DNA from: Sphingomonas lycopersici
GTDB taxonomy: Bacteria; Pseudomonadota; Alphaproteobacteria; Sphingomonadales; Sphingomonadaceae
Reading direction: 5' to 3'
DNA length: 64,000 bases
NCBI RefSeq assembly: GCF_026130605.1
Contig: NZ_JANFAU010000010.1
Span: forward strand, 95,920 to 159,919
Shown here: piece after piece, positions 10,317 to 18,717 of the stretch
Position numbering within the stretch: position 1 is the first letter of the stretch
How the letters are laid out: every line of letters starts with the position of its first letter
Position numbers and translations under genes: made by a program
The notes under the pieces: model-generated
What the model saw: the letters and a program-made list of their open reading frames with translations, nothing else
Told to the model about the DNA's origin: nothing
The model's database searches: none

Positions 10317-10916
10317 TTACCGCCGCGCTTCGGGCGCGTGGACCAGCGCGCGGAGTTGTTCGAGCTCCTCGGGCGTATCGACGTCGATCAATTCCTGTTC
10401 GTTGGTCACAACATGCACCCCGGCGCGGATCATGTCGCGCGCGTCCTGATCGTCGCGGATCGCCAGCACCTCGTCGAACCGCGCCGCGCCGAACAGCACC
10501 GGCGGCGAGGGGTAGCGGCCGTTGCTCGATGCGACCACCGCCGAAGGGCCGTCGGCGGCGTCGAGCAGCCGGTAGATATGCGTCGCGGTGACGCGCGGCA
10601 TATCCGCCAGCGCGATGATCACCGCCGCCGCCCCGGCGTCGCGCGCGCGCTCCACCCCCAGCCGCACCGCCGACGCCATGTCGCGATCGGGATCGTGATC
10701 GGGGATGATCGTGAAGCGATGCGCGGCGAAATCGATCTCGCAGCCGTTGGTGATCGCCACGCGCTCCTTGAACGGCACGTCCTCCAGCGTCACCGCGACA
10801 TGCAGCCCGAGCGGGCGCGAGAGGAACATTTCGTCGAGCTTGCTGCCGATATCGCCGAACCGCTTCGATTTGCCCGCGGCAAGCAGCGCGAGCACGGTCT
10901 GTTCGACCGGGATCAT
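10317..10916 (-). CDS. MobA/MocA-like nucleotidyltransferase family protein
   Basis: 199 residues. NTP-binding signature LALLAAGKSKRFG (residues 9-21) with K26 downstream and the metal-binding stretch IIALADMPRV, as in molybdenum-cofactor cytidylyl/guanylyltransferases (MocA/MobA). These attach a nucleotide to molybdopterin, but no molybdoenzyme is near, so the substrate is open. The ATG at 10916 is picked because the glycine-rich loop follows at the normal distance. Convergent with pccA and divergent from the GDPD gene. Confidence 0.8.
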   Translation of the reverse strand: MIPVEQTVLALLAAGKSKRFGDIGSKLDEMFLSRPLGLHVAVTLEDVPFKERVAITNGCEIDFAAHRFTIIPDHDPDRDMASAVRLGVERARDAGAAAVIIALADMPRVTATHIYRLLDAADGPSAVVASSNGRYPSPPVLFGAARFDEVLAIRDDQDARDMIRAGVHVVTNEQELIDVDTPEELEQLRALVHAPEARR

Positions 10917-11036
10917 CGCCCGATCCGCCGTGTGGCGCGGGCGTTCGCCTTGCGCTGCGCACCGTTGGTCGTAAAAATCATGGCTCGCGCTCCGTTCGCC
11001 TTGAGAGGGTAACGCTTGCGCTGGATGTTGGTGCCC

Positions 11037-12092
11037 ATGCGAAAAATACTCGTGCTCCTCGCATTGCTGGTCACGGCATGCGGAAAGGGGCAGGATCGGC
11101 CGATGACCGAAGCCATTTCCCCGCTTTCCGCCCCGATCGTCATCGCGCATCGCGGCGCGAGCGGCGAACGGCCCGAGCATACGCTCGGCTCCTATGAGCG
11201 GGCGATCGAGCAAGGCGCGGATTTCATCGAACCCGATCTGGTGCCGACCAAGGACGACGTGCTCGTCGCGCGGCACGAGAATGAGATTTCGGAAACCACC
11301 GACGTCGCCGCACATCCCGAATTCGCCGCGCGCCGCACCACCAAGACGATCGACGGGCAGAAGCTGACCGGCTGGTTCGTCGAGGATTTCACGCTCGCCG
11401 AACTGAAGACGCTGCGCGCGAAGGAGCGGCTGCCGCTGCTCCGCCCCGAGAACCGGAAATATGACGGGCAGTTCGAGATCCCGACGCTCGCCGAGATCAT
11501 CGCGCTCGCCAAGCGCCACCATGTCGGCATCTATCCCGAGACCAAGCACCCGACCTATTTCGCCTCGATCGGCCACCCGACCGACGCGCTGCTGGTGAAG
11601 CAATTGCAGGCGGCGGGGTGGAACACCCCCGACGCACCGGTCTTCATCCAGTCGTTCGAGGTGGAGAATCTCAAGCGGATCCACCAGATGACCGGCATCC
11701 GGCTGATCCAGCTGGTCGACAAGGAAGGCGGCCCGGCGGACGGCGCCGCGCCGAGCTATGCCGCGATGCTGACCCCCGAAGGATTGCGCGAAATCGCCTC
11801 CTACGCCTTCGGGATCGGCCCCAACAAATCGATGCTGTGGGACGGCAAACTGCCGACCGGGCTGATCAGCGCCGCGCATGCCGCGGGGTTGCGCGTCCAT
11901 CCCTGGACCTATCGCGCCGAAAATTATTTCCTGCCGTCCGAATATCGCAACGGGCTCAATCCGCGCGAGCACGGCGATCTGGACGGCGAGATCAAGGCCG
12001 CGCTGCGCCGCGGGCTCGACGGCTTCTTCAGCGATTTCCCGGGGATCGGGGTCAAGGCGCGCGACGAGGTGCAGCGGGAGCGGAAGAAATGA
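11037..12092 (+). CDS. Glycerophosphodiester phosphodiesterase family lipoprotein (GlpQ-like)
   Basis: 351 residues from ATG 11037. Lipoprotein signal MRKILVLLALLVTACGKG with lipidated C15. The GDPD catalytic signature IAHRGASGERPEHT follows, then EPDLVPTKDDVLVARHE with metal-binding acids and GIYPETKHP. It would hydrolyse glycerophosphodiesters to glycerol-3-phosphate in the periplasm or outer membrane. An in-frame ATG at 11016 would add seven residues; 11037 is preferred since it gives a normal signal peptide. Stop overlaps the next start (ATGA). Confidence 0.9.
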   Translation: MRKILVLLALLVTACGKGQDRPMTEAISPLSAPIVIAHRGASGERPEHTLGSYERAIEQGADFIEPDLVPTKDDVLVARHENEISETTDVAAHPEFAARRTTKTIDGQKLTGWFVEDFTLAELKTLRAKERLPLLRPENRKYDGQFEIPTLAEIIALAKRHHVGIYPETKHPTYFASIGHPTDALLVKQLQAAGWNTPDAPVFIQSFEVENLKRIHQMTGIRLIQLVDKEGGPADGAAPSYAAMLTPEGLREIASYAFGIGPNKSMLWDGKLPTGLISAAHAAGLRVHPWTYRAENYFLPSEYRNGLNPREHGDLDGEIKAALRRGLDGFFSDFPGIGVKARDEVQRERKK

Positions 12093-12346
12093 CGCGGCGA
12101 GCGATAACGATCATCCTGGCGGCGCTGCCGCTGATCGCGACGGCGGGGTGCGTGCGCACCATCGCCAGCGTCGCCACCGCGCCGGTCAAGGCGACCGGCA
12201 AGGTCGTCGACTGGAGCACGACCAGCCCGTCCGAGCGCGATCGCGCTTATGCCCGCAAGATGCGCAAACAGGCCGAGCGCTGCCACAAGCATCCCGATGC
12301 GCCCGAGTGCGCGCAGAACGGCTATGCACAGCAACCGCAGCGGTAG
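12089..12346 (+). CDS. Small putative lipoprotein, function unknown
   Basis: 85 residues. Hydrophobic N-terminus MTRRAITIILAALPLIATAGC ends in a lipobox; the mature part is short, with SERDRAYARKMRKQAERCHKHPDAPEC, rich in charged residues. ATG overlaps the GDPD stop by 4 nt, so the two are probably made together. I do not recognise a domain. Confidence 0.75.
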   Translation: MTRRAITIILAALPLIATAGCVRTIASVATAPVKATGKVVDWSTTSPSERDRAYARKMRKQAERCHKHPDAPECAQNGYAQQPQR

Positions 12347-12429
12347 CATAGAAATCATCGTCGCGTCGGTGACATTTGGTCCGCGCCGGGCAATCTGGCG
12401 CATCGCGGGCTAGGTCGGATCACCTCTCC

Positions 12430-12510
12430 CCGTTCGGGCTGAGCCTGTCGAAGCCCTGCCCTTTCTTCCCCGCAAGAAGGGCAGCCCTTCGACAGGCTCA
12501 GGGCGAACGG
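12430..12510. repeat. Sphingomonad palindromic repeat, copy 2 of 5
   Basis: 81 bp, ends CCGTTCGGGCTGAGC and GCTCAGGGCGAACGG, inner arms around CCCTTTCTT / AAGAAGGGC. It occupies the 240-bp gap between the small lipoprotein and the TonB receptor (convergent 3' ends). Nothing else is visible in that gap apart from a short T/A-rich stretch near 12530-12545. Confidence 0.9.
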
Positions 12511-12585
12511 GTCGTATTTCGCGCGCGCCGCTCAAAAAAAGACGGGCGGCATTGCTGCCGGCCCGCCACATCCCCCTTTTGAGTT

Positions 12586-14823
12586 TCAGAAGTTCTTCGA
12601 CACCTGAAACGTCACCGTCCGGCTCGGATTGACGAATACCGCCGTCGCCCCGCCGACGAACGGGACCCCGAATGCCTGGCTCCAGCTCACCTTGTTGGTG
12701 AGGTTGCGGCCGACCACCGCGACATCCCAGCCGTGCGCCTTGTTGGTGATCCCGATCCGCGCGTCCACCGTGGTATAGGCGGGCATCATCGTCGCCGGAT
12801 TCTGCGTGTCCTGATAATTGGTCAGCCCGGTATAATTGACCGAGCCGCGCGCGGTGAAATCCAGATCGCCCGACAGCGGGGCGTCGACCTGGCCGTAAGC
12901 GCTCCATTTCCACTTCGGCGCACGGGTCAGGCGATAGCCGCTGAGGTCGGAATAGCCGAGCGGGCAGGTCTGGTTATAGATGCACGGGCCGTTGTAGCTG
13001 CGGTATTTCGCATCGAGATAGGCGACATTCCCGCCGAAGCTGAGGAACGGGACCGGGCGGACATTGCCCTCCACCTCGATACCGCGCGAGCGCACCTTGG
13101 CGGCATTGCCGGTGACGAAGCTGGTGCCGTTGAACGACGACACCTGAAGATTGTCGAAATTGGTGCTGAACACCGCGAGGTTGAGATCATATACCCCGTG
13201 CTCCCCGCGCAGCTTGACCCCGGCCTCCCAGGATTTCGCGCGCTCGGGATCGAATTGATATTTGCCGGTATTGCCGAGCTGGGTGTCGTTGGCGACGAAA
13301 CCGCCGCCCTTGCTGCCCGTCGCATAGCTGACGTAGACCTGTCCGAGCCGGCTGAATTTATAGCTGATCTTGCCCGAATAATCCCACAATTTCTCGTGGC
13401 GCTTGGCGCGTATGTCGTAGGGCCTGAACGAGGCTGGCCCGCCCGGCAGCATCTGCATCCGCGCCTGTTTGGTCTCGTCGCTGTAGCGCACGCTGCCGTC
13501 GATCGTCAGCCCGGGCAGCAACTCCATATTGGCGGCGAGGAAGGGCGAGATCGATTCGCTCTTCTGGTCGAACGGCAGTACCGACGGGCCGCGCAACGCC
13601 GGCGAGAAATTCCAGAACACATTCTGCACGATATGCGATTGCGCATAATAATATTGCAGCCCGGCGATCAGCGAGAGCTTGCCGATCGACCCCGATAGCC
13701 GCGCTTCCTGCGAAATCTGCGTCGTGCGCTCGATGTGCAGATTGTCGATCAGCGTCAGCGGGCTGTTGTCGATATCGGTTTCGGTATTGGCCTTGATATG
13801 CTGATAGCCGCCGATCGTCGTCAGCTGCACCCCGCCGCCGAGATCGGTGTTGGTGGTGAGCGTGACGCCGAGCGTTTCGGTACGCGAAAAGCCGCGGCCA
13901 TAGGTCGAATCCGCCACCCGGACGAAGCTGGGATATTCGGGGACCCCGCCGTACGGCGCCGAAGCCGCGCGGATCGCATTGGCGATCGCGCTGGTGCCCA
14001 GCCCGTTGAAGGCGAGGTTGTTGCCCATGTAATCGTTCTTCCCGTATTCGACCTTGAGCTTGGCCGACATGCCCTTCATCGGCTCGAACAGGAGCTGGCC
14101 GCGGATGCCGAGATAATTATTGCCGTTGTCGTCCTGCTTGGTCGCGCGGTTGTACATATAACCGCCGGCGTGCCCGCCCTGGACGCTGAGCCGCGCCGAG
14201 AGCGTGTCGGTGATCGGGCCGGAGAGATAGCCTTCCGCATTCCAGCCGTTGTTGACCGCTTCATAGCCGGCCGAGACGCGGCCCTGGAAATCGCGCGTCG
14301 GCGCGGCGGTGATCACGCTGATCGCGCCGGCATCGGTGTTCTTGCCGAACAACGCGCCCTGCGGCCCGCGCACCACCTCGACGCGCTGGACGTCCATCAT
14401 CGCGGTCTGCAGCGAGCGCGAGCGCCCCGAATAGACCCCGTCGACGAAGAAGCCGACCGATTGCTCGAACGCGAGATTGCCCCCGCCCGAGCCGAGCCCG
14501 CGCATGTTGATGACGAAATTGCCGTTGGTCTGGTCGATCTGGAGGTTCGGGATGCCCGACTGGAGATCGTTGAACTGCCGCACCCCCATCTTGTCGAGCG
14601 CGTCGCCCGAGACGACCGCGACCGACAAGGGCACGTCGAGCAGGGTCTGCGGGCGCCGCGTCGCGGTGACCACCACGTCGTTGCCGAGCGGCTGTTGCGC
14701 CGCGCGCGGGTCGCTGTTCCCCGCGCTCGCATCCTGCGCGAACGCCGGCGTGGCCGACAGCATCAGCAGCGGCAGCGCCGCCCCCCGCATCAACGTCTGA
14801 CGGTGATAGTTCGAACCCTGCAT
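12586..14823 (-). CDS. TonB-dependent receptor
   Basis: 745 residues. A signal peptide ending ATPAFA-QDA, TonB-box-like NDVVVTATRRPQ near residue 48, the plug (VPLSVAVVSGDALDKMG, INMRGLGSGG, RVEVVRGPQGALFGKN) and a long beta-barrel ending in the C-terminal phenylalanine (FQVSKNF). It would import a bulky substrate across the outer membrane with TonB energy. AGGAGAG precedes the ATG. It is followed by a putative operator at 14897 shared in style with the neighbouring dehydrogenase, suggesting the substrate is the one catabolised by this locus. Confidence 0.93.
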   Translation of the reverse strand: MQGSNYHRQTLMRGAALPLLMLSATPAFAQDASAGNSDPRAAQQPLGNDVVVTATRRPQTLLDVPLSVAVVSGDALDKMGVRQFNDLQSGIPNLQIDQTNGNFVINMRGLGSGGGNLAFEQSVGFFVDGVYSGRSRSLQTAMMDVQRVEVVRGPQGALFGKNTDAGAISVITAAPTRDFQGRVSAGYEAVNNGWNAEGYLSGPITDTLSARLSVQGGHAGGYMYNRATKQDDNGNNYLGIRGQLLFEPMKGMSAKLKVEYGKNDYMGNNLAFNGLGTSAIANAIRAASAPYGGVPEYPSFVRVADSTYGRGFSRTETLGVTLTTNTDLGGGVQLTTIGGYQHIKANTETDIDNSPLTLIDNLHIERTTQISQEARLSGSIGKLSLIAGLQYYYAQSHIVQNVFWNFSPALRGPSVLPFDQKSESISPFLAANMELLPGLTIDGSVRYSDETKQARMQMLPGGPASFRPYDIRAKRHEKLWDYSGKISYKFSRLGQVYVSYATGSKGGGFVANDTQLGNTGKYQFDPERAKSWEAGVKLRGEHGVYDLNLAVFSTNFDNLQVSSFNGTSFVTGNAAKVRSRGIEVEGNVRPVPFLSFGGNVAYLDAKYRSYNGPCIYNQTCPLGYSDLSGYRLTRAPKWKWSAYGQVDAPLSGDLDFTARGSVNYTGLTNYQDTQNPATMMPAYTTVDARIGITNKAHGWDVAVVGRNLTNKVSWSQAFGVPFVGGATAVFVNPSRTVTFQVSKNF

Positions 14824-14896
14824 CCTGCTCTCCTCCGCTCATCGGATCCGCGCGGCAATCTTCCGCCGCCGCTTCGGTATCGGACATTTCCGATTT

Positions 14897-14927
14897 AGTT
14901 AGTAAACTAACTGACAGGCCTCCTGTC
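14897..14927. promoter_or_regulatory. Double dyad upstream of the TonB receptor
   Basis: AGTTAGT-AA-ACTAACT (14897-14912) is a perfect inverted repeat with a 2-bp centre. It is followed at once by GACAGG-CCT-CCTGTC (14913-14927). The first dyad resembles the site at 16235-16254 and is the size MarR dimers usually bind, so the MarR protein at 16909 is the likely ligand. Confidence 0.55.
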
Positions 14928-14931
14928 AATC

Positions 14932-16188
14932 TCAAAAGGTGAGGGCGTTGGGCGGAAGGCCGATCAGCGCGCGGCCGTGCAGCTCGGCGGCACCGTCCTT
15001 GTCATAGACGATATGGTTAGACATCACGTTCACGTCGCGCAGGTAGCGCTGCATCGGATTGCTGCGCAGGTGCGCGCTGGCGCCGCTCGCTTCGGCGATC
15101 ATCATGATCGCCTGACGGCACAATTCCATCGCCTGCGCGATCTGCAGCCGCATGTGCGAGCGCTGGGTGAAATCGGCGCGTCCCTCCGGGCGGGCGAGCG
15201 CGATATTGGTGTTCACGGCGTCGCGCAGCAGCAGCTCGGCGGTGCGCGCCATGACATTGGCATTGGCGAGCCGCATCTGCGCCGCGGGCTTTTCCGCCTG
15301 CTTCATATCGGTGCCGTGGACCACGCGCTCGGCGAGTTGCTTGCGGAACTGCGCCACCGCCGCGCGCGCCGCGCCAACCCCGGAGATCGCCGCGGTCACC
15401 CCGAGGAACGGGATCATCGGCTGGCGATAGAGCGGATTGTCGTAGAGCCGTGCGCCATGCGCGGTGCCATTGCGCATCTCGGTCATGTCCATCGTGCGGT
15501 AATCGGGGACGAATATGTCGTCGATCAGCAGATCGTGGCTGCCGGTGCCTTCCATCCCGTCGATATGCCAGGTGTCGATCACCGTCACCTCACGCGTCGG
15601 CAGCGCGCAGAACAGCACCACGTTCGCCGGGCCGTCGACGATCGCGCAGGCGACCAGCACCCAATCGGAATGCATCACCCCGGTGCCCCATTTCCACCGC
15701 CCGCTGATGCGATAGCCGCCGTCGACCGGCACCGCTTTGCCCGGCGGCGCAGTGACCCCCGGCGCGATGACATAGGGGACGCGGTCGCCCGCGCGCGTGC
15801 CGAAGATCTCGTCCTGGAAGCGTTCGGGGAATTGGGTGAGCATCCAATTATGCTCGACGCAAAAGGCCGCGACCCAGCCGGTCGACGGGCAGCCCTCGCT
15901 CAGCGGGAGCATCGCGTCGATGAAGCTGTCGGCGTCGAATTCGAGCCCGCCATATTTCTTCGGGATGAAGTGATAGAAGCAGCCGGTCGCGCGGATCGCG
16001 TTCCATGTCTCGACCAGCGGGTGGCGCACCCGCTCGCATTCGGCGGCATGCGCGGCGAGCAGCGGCTTCAACGCCGTGGTGCGGCGGATCAGCTCCGCCG
16101 GGGTGAGCGCGGCAAGCGCGGCGCGCGTCATGAAATCATCATTGGCGGGGATAAACGGCTGGACGGTCAGCGGCTTGAGGTCGGTCAT
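14932..16188 (-). CDS. Acyl-CoA dehydrogenase-fold flavoprotein (hydroxylase/monooxygenase group)
   Basis: 418 residues. N-terminal helical domain (FYHFIPKKYGGLEFDADSF near 80), beta domain with GYRISGRWKWGTGVMHSDW, and C-terminal helices including QIAQAMELCRQAIMMIAEASG. This pattern (flavin site but no YEGT-type catalytic glutamate) matches the HpaB/HsaA/DszC-like FADH2-dependent monooxygenases and pigment-production hydroxylases more than beta-oxidation dehydrogenases. A reductase partner is not visible in the window. Upstream dyad at 16235 implies shared control with the TonB receptor. Confidence 0.8.
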   Translation of the reverse strand: MTDLKPLTVQPFIPANDDFMTRAALAALTPAELIRRTTALKPLLAAHAAECERVRHPLVETWNAIRATGCFYHFIPKKYGGLEFDADSFIDAMLPLSEGCPSTGWVAAFCVEHNWMLTQFPERFQDEIFGTRAGDRVPYVIAPGVTAPPGKAVPVDGGYRISGRWKWGTGVMHSDWVLVACAIVDGPANVVLFCALPTREVTVIDTWHIDGMEGTGSHDLLIDDIFVPDYRTMDMTEMRNGTAHGARLYDNPLYRQPMIPFLGVTAAISGVGAARAAVAQFRKQLAERVVHGTDMKQAEKPAAQMRLANANVMARTAELLLRDAVNTNIALARPEGRADFTQRSHMRLQIAQAMELCRQAIMMIAEASGASAHLRSNPMQRYLRDVNVMSNHIVYDKDGAAELHGRALIGLPPNALTF

Positions 16189-16234
16189 GGGACTCTCCTG
16201 ACGATGGGCCTTCTGATGGGCGCAGGCCGATATT

Positions 16235-16254
16235 GTCAGGTTAACTGACTAAAT
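16235..16254. promoter_or_regulatory. Operator-like dyad upstream of the flavoprotein gene
   Basis: GTCAG-GTTAA-CTGAC (16235-16249) followed by TAAAT. Read on the minus strand it gives ATTTAGTCAGTTAAC then CTGACA, matching the first dyad in front of the TonB receptor (ATTTAGTTAGTAAAC ... CTGACA) with a few changes. Confidence 0.5.
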
Positions 16255-16279
16255 GCAATTAGGAATCTAACCTTCTCCG

Positions 16280-16765
16280 TCACAGCAATTCGTACACGTC
16301 ATATTCCACCGCACCGCCCACCGAGGCGCCGATCCCCACGGTGACGATATCGTTGAGCCACTGATAATCGGGGTGCCCCGTCTCGAAGATCGGCGCGGTG
16401 CGGAAATAGACCTGGGCGTGTTCCTCGGGCGTTTGCGGCCCGCCGCGGCGCGAATAATCGCGCACCTTGTCCATCGGGCGCAGCACGCCGCGATAGGAGA
16501 CGTAGATCAGCGCGCCGTCATGCGTCTCGAACGTCACCCGCGCGTCGAGCCGGAGCACCCCGCGCTCGTCGATCGTCGCCCAATCGCCCCCGCTCGGCAT
16601 CACCCGGCCCGACAGTCGCTCGCCGGTGAGGGTGCCGCCGGTCAGCGCGGCGATCATCCGCGTCCCGAAATGCGCGCGGCCGACCATCTGCTGCGGCTCG
16701 GTGAATTCGGCGCGATACGAGCACAAATGGCCGAAACGCGGCTCGACCCCCGGAATCTTTTTCAT
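16280..16765 (-). CDS. DUF3237 family protein
   Basis: 161 residues. The fold shows GRAHFGTRMIAALTGGTLTGERLSGRV and a conserved late segment YFRTAPIFETGHPDYQWLNDIV, matching the DUF3237 family; biochemistry is unknown, but members often sit in aromatic or xenobiotic degradation loci. The ATG at 16765 (MKKIPGV) is preferred over an upstream in-frame start at 16828 because GGAGAGG lies just before it. Divergent from the marR gene. Confidence 0.82.
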   Translation of the reverse strand: MKKIPGVEPRFGHLCSYRAEFTEPQQMVGRAHFGTRMIAALTGGTLTGERLSGRVMPSGGDWATIDERGVLRLDARVTFETHDGALIYVSYRGVLRPMDKVRDYSRRGGPQTPEEHAQVYFRTAPIFETGHPDYQWLNDIVTVGIGASVGGAVEYDVYELL

Positions 16766-16908
16766 CTCGACACCTCTCCACTGATCGATCATTGCTTTGA
16801 ATACTAAGTAATACGCGAGGGGCGTCAAGCGCGGCCGGTTGCGTTGCCACCGCGCGGCGCCTCACTTACAGCACCGCAAGCCGGCAAGAGGGGAAACGGG
16901 TTCGGATC

Positions 16909-17418
16909 ATGGCAGCGGCAGAGGATTCGCCCCAGGCGCCGATCGCCGCGCCGCATCCGATGATGCTGATGAACCTGCTGCGCGCGGTCTATTGGTATGA
17001 CGAGGCGCTGCAGGCGGCGCTGCGCCGCGCGGGCTGGCCCCCGGTGACGCGGATCCAGTCGATGCTGTTCGCCAATCTCGCGCTCGGGGTGCGCCGCCCG
17101 GCGCGGCTGGCGCATAACCTTGGCATCACGCGGCAGTCGATGAGCCAGATGCTCGACGAACTGGCGCGCCGCAATATCGTTCGTGTCTCGCCCGATCCGA
17201 GCGACGGGCGCGCGAGCATCGTCGAATTCCAGCCCGAAGGCCGCGCGCTGGCGCGGGCGGCGCGCGCGACGATGTATGCGATCGAGCATGAACTCGGCCA
17301 GCGGCTCGGCGCGGACGCGATGGCAGCGCTCGGCGCGCTGCTGGCGCGCGACTGGGGCGACCCGCCCGAGGTGACCACCCCCACCACTTACGAACCCGTC
17401 GAGGAGAAGAATCCATGA
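16909..17418 (+). CDS. MarR-family transcriptional regulator
   Basis: 169 residues. Winged helix at about 60-125: RPARLAHNLGITRQSMSQMLDELARRNIVRVSPDPSDGRASIVEF, with the DGRA wing motif diagnostic of MarR. It begins the plus-strand pair with the acyl-CoA dehydrogenase (ATGA overlap at 17415) and faces the DUF3237 gene, so it is well placed to control both arms of this locus through the dyads at 14897 and 16235. Ligand unknown. Confidence 0.88.
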   Translation: MAAAEDSPQAPIAAPHPMMLMNLLRAVYWYDEALQAALRRAGWPPVTRIQSMLFANLALGVRRPARLAHNLGITRQSMSQMLDELARRNIVRVSPDPSDGRASIVEFQPEGRALARAARATMYAIEHELGQRLGADAMAALGALLARDWGDPPEVTTPTTYEPVEEKNP

Positions 17419-18590
17419 GCATCGGCATCGACAAGACGCTGGAGATCGCCGATCGCGTCGAGCGCTTCGTCCGCGAGGTGATCGTCCCCTATGAGCGCGA
17501 TCCGCGCCGCGACCACCACGATGCGCCGACCGACGAGCTGGTGATGGAGATGCGCGAAAAGGCGCGCGCCGCGGGGGTGCTGACCCCGCATATCCTGCCC
17601 GACGGCCGCCATCTGTCGCAGCGCGAGACCGCGATCGTCCTCGAGCGCTCCGGGCTGTCGCCGCTCGGCCCGCTCGCCTGCAACACCGCCGCGCCCGACG
17701 AGGGCAATATGTATCTGCTCGGCAAGGTCGGCAGCCCGGAGATCAAGGAGCGCTTCCTCAAGCCGCTGGTCGAGGGCCGTGCGCGATCGGCCTTTTTCAT
17801 GACCGAGCCCGCGGCGGAGGGCGGGGCGGGCTCCGACCCGTCGATGATGCTCACCACCTGCCGCCCGGACGGCAATCACTGGGTGATCAACGGGCGCAAG
17901 GCGTTCATCACCGGCGCCGCCGGGGCCAAGGTCGGGATCGTGATGGCCAAGGCCGACGAGGGCGCGTGCATGTTCCTCGTCGACCTGCCCGATCCGGCGA
18001 TCGTCATCGAGCGCGTCCCCAATACGATCGACAGTTCGATGCCCGGCGGCCACGCGACGATCCGCATCGACAACCTCCGCGTTCCCGCCGATCAGATGCT
18101 CGGCCAGGCCGGGGAGGGGTTCAAATATGCCCAGGTTCGGCTGAGCCCGGCGCGGCTGTCGCACTGCATGCGCTGGTATGGCGCCTGCGTCCGCGCCAAC
18201 GAAATCGCGACCGATTACGCCTGCCGGCGCCATGCGTTCGGCAAGGCTTTGGTCGATCACGAGGGCGTCGGCTTCATGCTGGCAGAAAATCTGATCGATC
18301 TGAAACAGGCCGAATTGATGATCGACTGGTGCGCGGGGGTGCTCGATAGCGGCTATCTCGGCACCGCGGAAAGCTCGATGGCCAAGGTCGCCGTGTCGGA
18401 AGCGCTGATGCGCATCGCCGATCGCTGCGTGCAGGTGATGGGCGGGAGCGGGGTGACCGGGGACACGATCGTCGAGCAGGTATTCCGCGAAGTCCGCGCC
18501 TTCCGCATCTACGACGGCCCGACCGAGGTGCACAAATGGAGCCTCGCCAAAAAGGTGAAGCGCGACTGGAAGGCGGCGCACGGCGGGTAA
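17415..18590 (+). CDS. Acyl-CoA dehydrogenase family protein (ACAD10/11-like)
   Basis: 391 residues. FAD/substrate segments are FFMTEPAAEGGAGSDPSMM and NGRKAFITGA; the C-terminus has QVMGGSGVTGDTIVEQVFREVRAFRIYDGPTEVHK. The YDGPTEVHK motif carries Asp at the position of the usual catalytic Glu, as in ACAD10/11-like enzymes. It probably oxidises a CoA thioester made from the locus substrate; specificity is not readable. Translationally coupled to marR. Confidence 0.88.
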   Translation: MSIGIDKTLEIADRVERFVREVIVPYERDPRRDHHDAPTDELVMEMREKARAAGVLTPHILPDGRHLSQRETAIVLERSGLSPLGPLACNTAAPDEGNMYLLGKVGSPEIKERFLKPLVEGRARSAFFMTEPAAEGGAGSDPSMMLTTCRPDGNHWVINGRKAFITGAAGAKVGIVMAKADEGACMFLVDLPDPAIVIERVPNTIDSSMPGGHATIRIDNLRVPADQMLGQAGEGFKYAQVRLSPARLSHCMRWYGACVRANEIATDYACRRHAFGKALVDHEGVGFMLAENLIDLKQAELMIDWCAGVLDSGYLGTAESSMAKVAVSEALMRIADRCVQVMGGSGVTGDTIVEQVFREVRAFRIYDGPTEVHKWSLAKKVKRDWKAAHGG

Positions 18591-18626
18591 TCGAGCGCCG
18601 CGCGATACCTCCGGCTTCCCTCTCCA

Positions 18627-18707
18627 CCGTTCGCGCTGAGCCTGTCGAAGCCCTGCACTTTCTTCCGATGAAGAAGGGCAGCTCTTCGACAAGCTCAGGG
18701 CGAACGG
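18627..18707. repeat. Sphingomonad palindromic repeat, copy 3 of 5
   Basis: 81 bp, ends CCGTTCGCGCTGAGC and GCTCAGGGCGAACGG, with one arm mismatch (GCAGCTCTTCGAC instead of GCAGCCCTTCGAC). Sits between two convergent stop codons, where it could act as a bidirectional stem-loop. Confidence 0.88.
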
Positions 18708-18717
18708 AGAGGGGGCG

